This document shows positions 37,246-46,169 of a DNA stretch of 64,000 nt, one piece after another. Every line of letters starts with the position of its first letter. The first letter of the stretch is position 1. Where the stretch lies: NCBI RefSeq assembly GCF_900112525.1, contig NZ_FOMD01000001.1, positions 1,116,001-1,180,000 on the forward strand. Reading direction: 5' to 3'. The notes under the pieces were generated by a model that saw only the letters and a list, made by a program, of their open reading frames with translations, was not told where the DNA came from and did no database searches. The position numbers were made by a program, and so were the translations under genes. This DNA is from Klenkia taihuensis. GTDB lineage: Bacteria; Actinomycetota; Actinomycetes; Mycobacteriales; Geodermatophilaceae.

Positions 37246-38522
37246 GCGCGCACGACGCGATCGACGTCATCCGGGCCAAGCGGGACGGCATCGAGCTGAC
37301 CGGCGACCAGATCCGCTGGGTGATCGGTGCCTACACCGCCGGCCAGGTGCCCGACGAGCAGATGAGCGCGCTGCTGATGAGCGTGTTCTTCCGCGGCATG
37401 ACACCGGCCGAGCTGGCCGCCTGGACCCAGGCGATGATCGATTCCGGCGTCCGCAAGGACCTGTCGCCGCTGGGCCGCCCGACCGCGGACAAGCACTCCA
37501 CCGGCGGCGTGGGCGACAAGGTCACCCTGCCGCTGGCCCCGCTGGTCGCCGCCTGCGGGGTCGCCGTCCCGCAGCTGTCCGGCCGCGGGCTCGGGCACAC
37601 CGGCGGCACGCTGGACAAGCTGGAGGCCATCCCCGGCTGGCGCGCCTCGCTCACCGAGGACGAGTACCTCGGCCAGCTCCGCGACGTCGGCGCGGTCATC
37701 TGCGCGGCCGGCAACGACCTGGCCCCGGCCGACAAGCTGCTCTACGCCCTGCGCGACGTCACCGGCACGGTCGAGTCCATCCCGCTGATCGCCAGCTCGA
37801 TCATGAGCAAGAAGATCGCGGAGGGCGCCGACGCGCTGGTGCTGGACGTCAAGACCGGCTCGGGCGCGTTCATGAAGGACGTCGAGAGCTCCCGCGAGCT
37901 GGCCCGCACGATGGTCGGTCTCGGCGAGGCCGCCGGCGTCCGCACCGTCGCGCTGGTGACCGCCATGGACCGCCCGCTGGGCCGCTCGGCGGGCAACGCC
38001 GTCGAGGTGGCCGAGTCCCTCGAGGTGCTCGCCGGCGGCGGCCCGGCCGACCTGGTCGAGCTGACCCTGGCGCTGGCCCGCGAGATGCTCGCCGGCGCCG
38101 GCCGGTCCGACGTCGACCCCGCCGCGGCGCTGGCCGACGGCCGGGCGATGGACACCTGGAAGGCGATGATCCGCGCGCAGGGCGGCGACCCGGACGCCCC
38201 GCTGCCGCAGCCGGCCGAGCGGCACGTGGTCACCGCCCCGGCCACCGGCACGCTCACCCGGCTGGACGCCTTCGCCCTCGGCGTCGCGGCCTGGCGGCTG
38301 GGTGCCGGCCGGGCCCGCAAGGAGGACCCGGTGAGCGCCTCGGCCGGCGTCGTGTGGCACGCGTCGGTGGGGGAGCAGGTGACCGCCGGGCAGCCGCTGC
38401 TGGAGCTGCAGACCGACGACGCCGCGCGCATCGAGCGGGCGCTGGCCGCCCTCGACGGCGCGGTCGGGGTGGACACCGACGACACCGTGCTGCCGCTGGT
38501 GGTCGACCGCATCACCGCCTGA
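37242..38522 (+). CDS. deoA: Thymidine phosphorylase
   Basis: A 426-aa pyrimidine-nucleoside phosphorylase splitting thymidine or deoxyuridine into base and deoxyribose-1-phosphate. Family signatures: DKHSTGGVGDKVTLPL (phosphate loop), SGRGLGHTGGTLDKLE (the PROSITE-type motif) and KTGSGAFMK; the C-terminal PYNP domain includes GVVWHASVGEQVTAGQPL. GTG overlaps the cdd stop (GTGA). Its sugar-phosphate product is what the mutase and DeoC elsewhere in this window would use. Confidence 0.95.
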   Translation: MSAHDAIDVIRAKRDGIELTGDQIRWVIGAYTAGQVPDEQMSALLMSVFFRGMTPAELAAWTQAMIDSGVRKDLSPLGRPTADKHSTGGVGDKVTLPLAPLVAACGVAVPQLSGRGLGHTGGTLDKLEAIPGWRASLTEDEYLGQLRDVGAVICAAGNDLAPADKLLYALRDVTGTVESIPLIASSIMSKKIAEGADALVLDVKTGSGAFMKDVESSRELARTMVGLGEAAGVRTVALVTAMDRPLGRSAGNAVEVAESLEVLAGGGPADLVELTLALAREMLAGAGRSDVDPAAALADGRAMDTWKAMIRAQGGDPDAPLPQPAERHVVTAPATGTLTRLDAFALGVAAWRLGAGRARKEDPVSASAGVVWHASVGEQVTAGQPLLELQTDDAARIERALAALDGAVGVDTDDTVLPLVVDRITA

Positions 38523-38558
38523 CGGGGGTCCCAGGTCGATCAGGGACACTGGCTCCCC

Positions 38559-39419
38559 GTGAGCAGCCCCCTCGACCCCGGCGCGGCCATCAGCATCCGC
38601 GGGCTGGTCAAGCGCTACGGCGACCGCAACGCCGTCGACGGCGTCGACCTGGACATCCGGCGCGGTGAGATCTTCGCCCTGCTCGGCCCCAACGGTGCCG
38701 GCAAGACCACCACCGTGGAGATCCTCGAGGGCTACCGGTCCCGGGACGGCGGCGACGTCGCCGTCCTCGGCCAGGACCCGGCCGAGGGCGGCCGGCGGTG
38801 GCGCGCGGAGATCGGCATCGTGCTGCAGTCCGGCGCCGGCGACAGCCAGCTGACCTGCCTGGAGGTGCTCACCGCGCAGGCCGCCTACTACCCCGACCCC
38901 CGTGACCCCGCCGAGGTGCTCGAGCTGGTCGGGCTCACCGACAAGGCCGGGGCCCGCGGCCGGTCGCTGTCCGGCGGCCAGCGTCGCCGGCTCGACGTCG
39001 CGATGGGCATCGTCGGCCGCCCGGCGCTGCTGTTCCTCGACGAGCCCACCACCGGCTTCGACCCGGAGGCCCGCCGGCAGTTCTGGTCCCTGATCCGCTC
39101 GCTGCGCGACCTGGGGACGACGATGCTGCTCACCACGCACTACCTGGACGAGGCCGAGGAGCTCGCCGACCGGGTCGGCGTCATCACCGCCGGCCGGCTG
39201 GTCGAGGTCGCCGTCCCGGCCGAGCTGGGGGGCCGCGGGCAGGCGCCGGCGGTGGTCAGCTGGACCGAGGACGGCGCCCGCCGCAGCCAGGACACCCCGA
39301 CGCCGACCGCGCTGGTCGCCGAGCTCGCCGCCCGCTTCCCCGGTGAGGTGCCCGACCTCGCCGTGGCCCGCCCGACCCTGGAAGACGTGTACCTGCAGAT
39401 GATCGGCCAGTCCCGGTGA
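38559..39419 (+). CDS. ABC-2 type exporter ATPase
   Basis: A 286-aa ATP-binding protein of the DrrA-like class. Walker A GPNGAGKTT, signature LSGGQRRRLDVAMGI, Walker B LLFLDEPTTGFDPEA and H-loop LLTTHYLDEAEELADRV are all intact. GTG follows GACACT (38545-38550) by 8 nt. With the next gene it forms an exporter of unknown substrate (drug, lipid or polymer), an insertion between deoA and add. Confidence 0.9.
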   Translation: MSSPLDPGAAISIRGLVKRYGDRNAVDGVDLDIRRGEIFALLGPNGAGKTTTVEILEGYRSRDGGDVAVLGQDPAEGGRRWRAEIGIVLQSGAGDSQLTCLEVLTAQAAYYPDPRDPAEVLELVGLTDKAGARGRSLSGGQRRRLDVAMGIVGRPALLFLDEPTTGFDPEARRQFWSLIRSLRDLGTTMLLTTHYLDEAEELADRVGVITAGRLVEVAVPAELGGRGQAPAVVSWTEDGARRSQDTPTPTALVAELAARFPGEVPDLAVARPTLEDVYLQMIGQSR

Positions 39420-40222
39420 GCGCCCCGACCCTGCCGCCGCTGGCCCGCGTCTACCGGGTCCGCGCCGCCGTCGAGCTCAAGGAGTTCTTCCGGCAGCGGG
39501 AGTCGGTGGTCTTCACCCTGATGTTCCCGGTGATCCTGCTGGTCGTGTTCGGCGCGGTGCTGGACTACGACATCGGTGGCGGCGTCAGCTTCACCCAGTA
39601 CTTCATGGCCGGGGTCATCGCCGCGGGCATCCTCGGCGCCAGCCTGCAGAACATGGCGATCGGCATCGCCACCGAGCGCAGCGACGGCACGCTCAAGCAC
39701 CTGGCCGGCACCCCGATGCCCAAGAGCGCCTACTTCGTCGGGAAGATCGCCCAGGTCGTCGCGGTCACCGTCGCCACCATCGCGATCCTGCTCGTCGTGG
39801 GCGTGGTGCTCTACGGCGTCGACCTGCCCAGCGGCACCCAGTGGCTGACCTTCACCTGGGTGGCGCTGCTGGGGTCGGCGGCCTGCACCCTGCTGGGCAT
39901 CGCGGTGTCCAGCCTGGCCAAGAACGGCCGCTCGGCCTCGGCCACGGTCACCCCCGTCGCGCTGGTCCTGCAGTTCATCTCCGGGGTGTTCTTCCGGTTC
40001 GACCAGATCCCCACCTGGATGCAGACCATCTCCTCCTTCTTCCCGCTGAAGTGGATGGCCCAGGGCCTGCGGTCGGTGTTCCTGCCCGACGCCCTGGCCG
40101 CCCAGGAGCCGGCCGGGTCGTGGGAGCTGGGCCGGGTCGCGCTGGTGCTCACCGCGTGGGTCGTCGTCGGCCTCGTGCTCTGCGTCCGCACGTTCCGCTG
40201 GCGGGACAGGGCGGACGGGTAG
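39416..40222 (+). CDS. ABC-2 type exporter permease
   Basis: A 268-aa membrane partner with six predicted helices (FTLMFPVILLVVFGAVL, YFMAGVIAAGILGASL, VVAVTVATIAILLVVGVVL and others), typical of ABC2_membrane proteins. GTG overlaps the ATPase stop by 4 nt. Its own stop TAG is part of the likely -10 (TAGCGT) of the add gene downstream. Confidence 0.9.
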   Translation: MSAPTLPPLARVYRVRAAVELKEFFRQRESVVFTLMFPVILLVVFGAVLDYDIGGGVSFTQYFMAGVIAAGILGASLQNMAIGIATERSDGTLKHLAGTPMPKSAYFVGKIAQVVAVTVATIAILLVVGVVLYGVDLPSGTQWLTFTWVALLGSAACTLLGIAVSSLAKNGRSASATVTPVALVLQFISGVFFRFDQIPTWMQTISSFFPLKWMAQGLRSVFLPDALAAQEPAGSWELGRVALVLTAWVVVGLVLCVRTFRWRDRADG

Positions 40223-40232
40223 CGTCGCGCGG

Positions 40233-41288
40233 GTGCCCGCGCCGCTGACCCAGGAGACCCTCGCCCGCGCCCCCAAGGTGCTGCTGCACGACCACCTGGA
40301 CGGCGGCCTGCGCCCGCAGACGGTCCTCGAGCTCGCCGACGCGGTCGGCTACACCGGCCTGCCCGCCGACGACGCCGAGGCGCTGGGCACCTGGTTCCGG
40401 CAGGCCGCCGACTCCGGCTCGCTGGTGCGCTACCTGGAGACTTTCGCGCACACCGTCGCGGTCATGCAGACCCCCGAGGCCGTCCAGCGCGTCGCCCGGG
40501 AGTGCGTGCTGGACCTCGCCGCCGACGGCGTCGTGCACGCCGAGGTGCGGATGGCCCCCGAACTGCTCACCGCGATGCCCATCGAGACGGCCGTCGAGGC
40601 CATGCTCGACGGCTACGCCGCCGGTGCGCGCGAGACCGGCACCACCGTCGGCGCGCTGCTGTGCGCCATGCGCCAGGCCGACCGCTGGGACGAGGTGGCC
40701 GGGCTCGTGGTCCGGTACCGCGACGCCGGGGTGGTCGGCTTCGACCTGGCCGGCCCCGAGATCGGGTTCCCCGCCGACCGGCACCCCTCGGCCATCGCGC
40801 TGCTGGACGAGGCCGGGGCGCACCGCACCGTCCACGCCGGCGAGGCCGACGGCATCGGCAGCATCCGCGGCGCCCTGGACGGCGCCCGCGCGGAGCGGCT
40901 GGGCCACGGGGTGCGGATCGCCGACGAGGTGCCCGAGGACGGCGGCCCGCTCGGCCCGGTGGCGCAGCGCGTGCTCGACGACCAGGTGACCCTGGAGGTC
41001 GCGCCGTCGTCGAACGTGCAGACCGGCGCCTACCCCTCGATCGCCCGGCACCCGGTCGACCGGCTGCACCGCGCCGGGTTCGCCGTCACCCTCAACACCG
41101 ACAACCGGCTGATGAGCGGGGTCACCCCGACCAGCGAGTTCGTCGCCGTCGTCGAGGCGCACGGCTGGGGCTGGGACGACGTGCAGACCGTCACCGAGCG
41201 CGCCGTCGCCGCGGCGTTCCTCGGCGACGGCGCCCGCGCGGACCTGCTGGGGCGGGTCCGGGAGGGGTTCGCCGCCGCCCGGGCGTGA
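40233..41288 (+). CDS. add: Adenosine deaminase
   Basis: A 351-aa TIM-barrel deaminase converting (deoxy)adenosine to (deoxy)inosine. Metal and catalytic residues: LLHDHLDGGLRPQT (HxH; HDHLDG replaces the usual HxHLxG with D), VHAGEADG, RLGHGVRI and NTDNRLMS, where the second metal Asp pair is TD. GTG start with TAGCGT (40220-40225) exactly 7 nt upstream, overlapping the previous stop codon: a very compact leaderless promoter. It feeds inosine to the PNP gene at 57 kb. Confidence 0.94.
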   Translation: MPAPLTQETLARAPKVLLHDHLDGGLRPQTVLELADAVGYTGLPADDAEALGTWFRQAADSGSLVRYLETFAHTVAVMQTPEAVQRVARECVLDLAADGVVHAEVRMAPELLTAMPIETAVEAMLDGYAAGARETGTTVGALLCAMRQADRWDEVAGLVVRYRDAGVVGFDLAGPEIGFPADRHPSAIALLDEAGAHRTVHAGEADGIGSIRGALDGARAERLGHGVRIADEVPEDGGPLGPVAQRVLDDQVTLEVAPSSNVQTGAYPSIARHPVDRLHRAGFAVTLNTDNRLMSGVTPTSEFVAVVEAHGWGWDDVQTVTERAVAAAFLGDGARADLLGRVREGFAAARA

Positions 41289-41332
41289 TCACACCCACCG
41301 CTGCGGGGGAATGCCGCGGCCCCGTTCGCTGC

Positions 41333-41516
41333 TAACCTGGGCGAGTCGGCGATCGCCGGCCACACCTCCCGGGCGGTCCAGCCCGGGGTAGAGCGCATCC
41401 GTGCAGACCTCCGCGTCACCGCAGACGCACCCCTCGAGGTCGCCCAGTGAGTCCCGCCACCGGCGGGCCCGGCACCACACCACGGGACGCGCCCGATCTG
41501 CATCGGAGTCCCCAGC
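41333..41516 (+). promoter_or_regulatory. Promoter and long leader of the DEAD-box helicase gene
   Basis: A TAACCT -10 hexamer (41333-41338) lies about 180 nt before the helicase start, leaving a leader of roughly 170 nt. It holds the palindrome GGCGATCGCC (41348-41357) and a 7-bp hairpin CCCGGGC-ggtcca-GCCCGGG (41368-41387). Long leaders are common for RNA-helicase genes with post-transcriptional control; here that is inference. Confidence 0.4.
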
Positions 41517-43088
41517 TTGTCCTCGATCGACCCTGTCGACACCCCCAGCACCACCCCCGAGAACACCACCGCCGTCGAGGCGCCGACCGGCCCCTCCTTC
41601 GCCCAGCTCGGCCTCCAGCAGCAGCTGGTCACCGCGCTCGAGCGCCGCGGCATCCACCACCCCTTCGCCATCCAGACCTCCGCGCTGCCCGACGCCATGT
41701 CCGGCCGCGACGTGCTCGGCAAGGCCGCCACCGGCTCCGGCAAGACGCTGGCCTTCGGCCTGCCGATGCTGCACCGGCTCGGCCAGGACGTGCAGCACGG
41801 CCGCCGCGCCCCCCGCGGGCTGGTCCTCGTGCCCACCCGCGAGCTCGCGCAGCAGGTGCACGACAACCTCGCCCCGCTCGGCCAGGCCAACGGCGTGCAG
41901 TTCGCCGCGGTCTACGGCGGCGCCTCCATGTACCGCCAGATCCAGCAGCTGCGCCGCGGCGTCGACGTCGTCATCGCCACCCCCGGCCGCCTGCAGGACC
42001 TGATCAGCCAGGGCGAGTGCACCCTCGCCGACGTCGAGATCGCGATCATCGACGAGGCCGACTTCATGTCCGACCTGGGCTTCCTGCCCGTGGTCAAGGA
42101 GCTGCTCGACCAGGTCCGCCCGGACGGCCAGAAGATGCTCTTCTCGGCCACCCTGGACGGCGAGGTCGACACCCTGGTCCGTCGCTACCTGCAGGACCCG
42201 GCCCGCCACGAGGTGGTCAAGGCCGCCGACAGCGCGCCCCCGGCCGAGCACCGCGCCTACAGCGTGTCCTTCCCCGACCGGCTCAAGGTCACCGAGCAGC
42301 TGGCCGCCCGCCCGGGCCGCACGATCATCTTCGTGCGCACCCAGCACGGCGCGGACCGGCTGGCCACCAACCTGCAGGCCGTGGGCATCAAGGCCGAGCC
42401 GATCCACGGCGGCCTGCCGCAGTCGGCCCGCCGCCGCGCGCTCGAGGCGTTCACCGACGCCCGCTCGCCGGTCCTGGTCGCCACCGACGTCGCCGCCCGC
42501 GGCATCCACGTCGACGACGTCCAGCTGGTGCTGCACTACGACCCGCCGGCCGACCACAAGACCTACCTGCACCGCTCGGGCCGCACCGCCCGCGCCGGGG
42601 CTGCCGGTGTCGTGGTCTCGCTGCTGCTGCCCGACCAGGTCGGCCAGGCCAAGCGCCGGTTCCGCCAGGCCGCGGTGAGCACCGACGTGTCCCGGATCCG
42701 CCCCGGTGACGCGCCGATCGCCGAGCTCGTCGCCTCCGGCGTGCACGTCGAGCCGGTCGAGCGCCCCGTGCGCCCGGCTCGCAGCGGTGCCGGTCGCCCG
42801 CGTCGGGACGGCGACCGCCGGCCCCCGCGCCGCGACGGCGACCGCCCGGCCCGCTCCTACGGCGACCGCCCGGCCCGCTCGGACCGCCCGTCCTACGGCG
42901 ACCGGCCGGCCCGCCCGGCGGGTGACCGCCCGTCCTACGGCGACCGCCCGGTGCGCTCGGACCGCCCGTCCTACGGTGACCGGCCCGCGCGCCCGGACCG
43001 CCCGTCCTACGGCGACCGCCGCCCCGGTGGCCAGCGCCCGCAGGGCAGCACCGGTGGGCGCCCGCAGCGCCCCGCCCGCTCGTACTGA
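41517..43088 (+). CDS. DEAD-box ATP-dependent RNA helicase with RGG-like tail
   Basis: A 523-aa RNA helicase. The core (about 30-390) shows Q-motif HPFAIQTSALP, Walker A AATGSGKT, PTRELAQQ, TPGRL, DEAD, SATL, ATDVAARGI and HRSGRTARAG. The tail (about 420-523) is low-complexity and basic, made of repeats such as SYGDRPARSDRP, likely for RNA binding. TTG was chosen because no ATG/GTG fits before the conserved region and GGAG lies about 8 nt upstream. Expected role: RNA unwinding in ribosome assembly or cold adaptation. Confidence 0.92.
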   Translation: MSSIDPVDTPSTTPENTTAVEAPTGPSFAQLGLQQQLVTALERRGIHHPFAIQTSALPDAMSGRDVLGKAATGSGKTLAFGLPMLHRLGQDVQHGRRAPRGLVLVPTRELAQQVHDNLAPLGQANGVQFAAVYGGASMYRQIQQLRRGVDVVIATPGRLQDLISQGECTLADVEIAIIDEADFMSDLGFLPVVKELLDQVRPDGQKMLFSATLDGEVDTLVRRYLQDPARHEVVKAADSAPPAEHRAYSVSFPDRLKVTEQLAARPGRTIIFVRTQHGADRLATNLQAVGIKAEPIHGGLPQSARRRALEAFTDARSPVLVATDVAARGIHVDDVQLVLHYDPPADHKTYLHRSGRTARAGAAGVVVSLLLPDQVGQAKRRFRQAAVSTDVSRIRPGDAPIAELVASGVHVEPVERPVRPARSGAGRPRRDGDRRPPRRDGDRPARSYGDRPARSDRPSYGDRPARPAGDRPSYGDRPVRSDRPSYGDRPARPDRPSYGDRRPGGQRPQGSTGGRPQRPARSY

Positions 43089-43096
43089 GCTGAACC

Positions 43097-43136
43097 GCAG
43101 AACGGCCCGGCCCCGAGAGGGGCCGGGCCGTTCTGC
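43097..43136 (+). terminator. Terminator of the DEAD-box helicase gene
   Basis: Perfect 18-bp stem (43097-43114 / 43119-43136) capped by the tetraloop GAGA, 8 nt after the stop codon. One of the strongest hairpins in the window; it may serve the convergent gene too. Confidence 0.9.
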
Positions 43137-43182
43137 GTGGTGACCCGCACCCGCAGTCGATGATCGACTGCCGGGGGAGGGG

Positions 43183-44556
43183 CTAGTCGCGGAAGACGAG
43201 CGCGGTGCTGACCTCGCGGACGAGCTCGTCCCACGGGCCGGTCAGGCGGGCGGCGTCCTCGGCGCGCAGCGCGGCGCGGGGGTCGCGCTCGGCCCGGGCC
43301 ACCGCCTGCCCCAGCGGGGTGCCGGCCCCCAGCAGCTCCTCGACGCGGGCCAGCCCGGCGTACTCGGCGAGGTCGCGCACCCCCTCGACCGCCTGCACCA
43401 GGACGGCGTGGTCGACCAGCCCGGCGGCGCCGTCGGCCACCTCGGCCAGCACCTCGGCCACCTCGACCAGGTCGTAGCGGTCCTGGTCCACCGGCAGCGG
43501 CGACACCGTGGTCTCCTCGACCTCGGGCCAGGACGCGATGTCGGCCAGGTCGTGCTCCTCGTCGCCCTGCACGAAGGCGGTCAGCTCGGCCGGCGTGCCG
43601 AACAGGTAGACCTCGCCGTCGGCACCGAGGAACCGGGCGGTGTCCTCGACGTAGCAGCGCAGGGTCAGCCCGGCGCCCTCGGGGACGACGACCTCGACCG
43701 GCAGGATGCCCACGCCCTCCCAGAAGCCGGCCGCGGCGGCGACGGCGGCCGGGTCGGCGGAGAACCGGCCGCCGCTGCTGATCGCGCTGGTCGGGGCGGC
43801 GGCCACCGGTGCGGCGACGGCGTCGTCCGCGGCGGTGTCGTCCTCGTCGTCGGCGGCGTCCTCGACCTCGTCGTCCAGGTCCTCGTCGTCGGCCTCGGCC
43901 TCCTCCGCGGAGGGGTACTCGGAGAGCTCGGCGGTGCCGGCCCCGGTCCAGTCCAGGTGGTCCTCGAGCTCGCCGAGGACGTCCTCCCACAGCTCGTCGA
44001 CCGCGCTGCCGAGCCGGATCCACGCGTCCTCGCCGGACCGCCCGGTGAAGGCGTCCAGGCCCAGGCCGAGCAGGGCGACCTCGGGCTTGGCCATCAGCTC
44101 GGCGAGGGACTCGAAGGTCGTCCCCTCGTCGTCCTCGTCCTCGTCCTCGTCGTCGTCCTCGGGTGCGGTGTCGCAGCACTCGGCGAGGCGGCCGGTGATG
44201 TCGAAGGTGGCCGCGAGCTCGTCGACCGCCCACCGGTCGGGGTTCTCGGCGACCACGTCGTAGACGCCGTCGAGGTCGTAGCGGTGGTCGTCGTCGGGGG
44301 TGACGTCCGCGGGGCCCAGGCCGGCCACGACCGGCCAGACCGGGTGGTCGGCGAGGTCGTGGTCGGTGCTGGTGCGGCAGAACGCGGCCAGCGCGGCGGG
44401 GGTCGGGAACAGGTGCACCACGGCGGTGCCGTCGACCGAGCCACCGAGGAAGGCCTGCCACTCCTCGCCGTCCTCCTCCCACGGGGGAGCCCACAGGGTG
44501 TAGCCCGTGCGGTCGTCGAGGGTGAGGGCGATGGGGACGATGCTGGGCCTGGCCAC
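43183..44556 (-). CDS. Acidic protein with internal duplication, unknown function
   Basis: A 457-aa, soluble, very acidic protein. Two related units are visible: residues about 16-105 (VVHLFPTPAALAAF, HDLADHPVWPVV, YDLDGVYDVV) and about 284-372 (EVYLFGTPAELTAF, HDLADIASWPEV, YDLVEVAEVL). They are separated by a linker with two Asp/Glu runs (about 133-145 and 218-245). No enzyme motif is seen. The GTG start follows CAGGAT by 6 nt, so probably leaderless. I do not recognise a named family. Confidence 0.78.
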   Translation of the reverse strand: MARPSIVPIALTLDDRTGYTLWAPPWEEDGEEWQAFLGGSVDGTAVVHLFPTPAALAAFCRTSTDHDLADHPVWPVVAGLGPADVTPDDDHRYDLDGVYDVVAENPDRWAVDELAATFDITGRLAECCDTAPEDDDEDEDEDDEGTTFESLAELMAKPEVALLGLGLDAFTGRSGEDAWIRLGSAVDELWEDVLGELEDHLDWTGAGTAELSEYPSAEEAEADDEDLDDEVEDAADDEDDTAADDAVAAPVAAAPTSAISSGGRFSADPAAVAAAAGFWEGVGILPVEVVVPEGAGLTLRCYVEDTARFLGADGEVYLFGTPAELTAFVQGDEEHDLADIASWPEVEETTVSPLPVDQDRYDLVEVAEVLAEVADGAAGLVDHAVLVQAVEGVRDLAEYAGLARVEELLGAGTPLGQAVARAERDPRAALRAEDAARLTGPWDELVREVSTALVFRD

Positions 44557-44597
44557 GCGCCCATCCTGCCTGTCCCCGGCGGGGCGGGCCGAGCGGG

Positions 44598-46118
44598 TCA
44601 GTTCCGGGGGCTGCGCCAGACCGCCGCGACCAGGGCCGCCGCGGCCAGCATGACCACCAGGCCCAGCGCCGCGCTGGTGTCGGTGGCCGCCGCGAACGCC
44701 GCCCGCGCGCTGGTGGCGAGCGCGTCGGCGGTGCCGGTGGGGAGCCCGTCGGCGACGTCGAGCGCACCGCCCAGGGTCTCCGCGGCGCCGGTCTGCGCGG
44801 CGTCCAGCCCGCCGGGGAGCACCAGCTGGGAGGTGTAGACCCCGGCCAGCACGCTGCCGAAGACGGCCACGCCCAGACCGGTGCCCATCTCGTAGGCGGT
44901 CTCGCTGACCGCGCTGGCCTGGCCGGCCCGCTCGGCGGGGGCCTCGGTGAGGATGGCGTCGTTGGTCAGCGTCTCGGCCAGGCCGGCGCCCGCCGCGACG
45001 AGCACGAAGGCGAGCACGACGGTGGTCACCGCCGTCCCGGTGCCCAGCTGCGTGGCGACCGCGAACCCGGCCGCGCCCAGCAGCAGGCCCACCACGACCA
45101 GCAGGCGCACCGGCACCCGCCGGGCCAGCGGCACGGCCAGCAGGCCGGCGACGACGGCCGCGGCCAGGCCGGGGACCAGCACCAGCCCGGCCTCCATCGG
45201 GCTGCGGCCGAGCACCAGCTGCAGGTACTGCGAGCCGATGAGCAGCAACCCGCCGAAGGCGGCGATGCTCAGCAGGTTCGCCCCGATCGCGGCGCGCACC
45301 ACCCGGGAGCGGAACAGCGCCAGGTCCAGCAGCGGCACCGGCCGGCGCAGCTGCCGCCGGACGAAGACGGTGCCGGCGACCAGGCCGAGCACCGCGGCGG
45401 CCACCGGGAGCGGCGCGACGGTGCCCGCGGCCAGCTTCTTGATCGCGTAGACCAGCGGCAGCATGGTGGCCAGCGACAGCGCGACGCTGGTCCAGTCCAG
45501 CGGCCCGGGCTGCGGGGCGCGCGACTCCGGCAGCAGCAGCGACCCGGCGACCAGGAGCAGCGCCAGCACGGGGACGTTGAGCAGGAAGACCGAGCCCCAC
45601 CAGAACCGCTCGAGCAGGAACCCGCCCACCACCGGGCCCAGCGCGGCGCCGCCGGAGAACCCGGCGGCCCAGATCGCGATGGCCAGCCGGCGCTGCTGCC
45701 CGTCCAGGAACAGGTTGCGCAGCAGCGACAGGGTGGAGGGCATGAGCGCGGCGCCGAAGACGCCCTGCAGGGCGCGGGCGGCGATCAGCCAGCCGATGGA
45801 CGGCGCGAACGCGGCCAGTGCCGACGCGACGCCGAAGCCCGTGGCACCCACGAGCAGCAGCCGGCGGCGGCCGAACCGGTCACCGAGGGACCCGGCGGTG
45901 ACCAGCAGGCCGGCCAGCACCAGGGGGTAGACGTCGACGGCCCAGAGCAGACCGGCGTTGCTGGGGGTCAGCGCCGCGGCGATGGAGGGGACGGCGAAGG
46001 TGAGCACCGTGCCGTCCACGGCCACCAGCAGCACGGGCAGCATCAGCGCCGCCAGGCCGGCCCACTCGCGCCGTCCGGCCCGCGGGGCCTGCACCGGGGC
46101 GGGCGTGGTGGTGCTCAT
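44598..46118 (-). CDS. MFS drug-efflux transporter (DHA2/EmrB-QacA-like)
   Basis: A 506-aa transporter with 14 predicted helices. Family motifs: motif A GSLGDRFGRRRLLL, motif D1-like LLVAVDGTVLTFAVPSIA, and GGAALGPVVGGFLLERFWWGSVFLLNVP (motif C plus the following helix). It should export toxic organic compounds by proton antiport. The ATG has GAGGAACG upstream. It is divergent from a TetR gene, with an operator overlapping both -10 elements, so it is very probably repressed by it. Confidence 0.92.
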   Translation of the reverse strand: MSTTTPAPVQAPRAGRREWAGLAALMLPVLLVAVDGTVLTFAVPSIAAALTPSNAGLLWAVDVYPLVLAGLLVTAGSLGDRFGRRRLLLVGATGFGVASALAAFAPSIGWLIAARALQGVFGAALMPSTLSLLRNLFLDGQQRRLAIAIWAAGFSGGAALGPVVGGFLLERFWWGSVFLLNVPVLALLLVAGSLLLPESRAPQPGPLDWTSVALSLATMLPLVYAIKKLAAGTVAPLPVAAAVLGLVAGTVFVRRQLRRPVPLLDLALFRSRVVRAAIGANLLSIAAFGGLLLIGSQYLQLVLGRSPMEAGLVLVPGLAAAVVAGLLAVPLARRVPVRLLVVVGLLLGAAGFAVATQLGTGTAVTTVVLAFVLVAAGAGLAETLTNDAILTEAPAERAGQASAVSETAYEMGTGLGVAVFGSVLAGVYTSQLVLPGGLDAAQTGAAETLGGALDVADGLPTGTADALATSARAAFAAATDTSAALGLVVMLAAAALVAAVWRSPRN

Positions 46119-46137
46119 CGTTCCTCGTTCCGTCGTT

Positions 46138-46161
46138 TCTGTACCGTCCAGCTGGTACAGT
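46138..46161. promoter_or_regulatory. TetR operator overlapping two divergent promoters
   Basis: Inverted repeat CTGTACC (46139-46145) and GGTACAG (46154-46160) with an 8-nt spacer. The right arm lies in the -10 TACAGT (46156-46161) of the TetR gene; the left arm lies in the -10 TACAGA (46138-46143, minus strand) of the MFS gene. One bound dimer would block both promoters. Confidence 0.7.
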
Positions 46162-46169
46162 AACCCACC

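Noticed and set aside
37242-40222. ABC-2 exporter as part of the nucleoside system
   Set aside because: It has its own predicted promoter at 38545-38550 and belongs to an exporter class, so its link to nucleosides is only positional.
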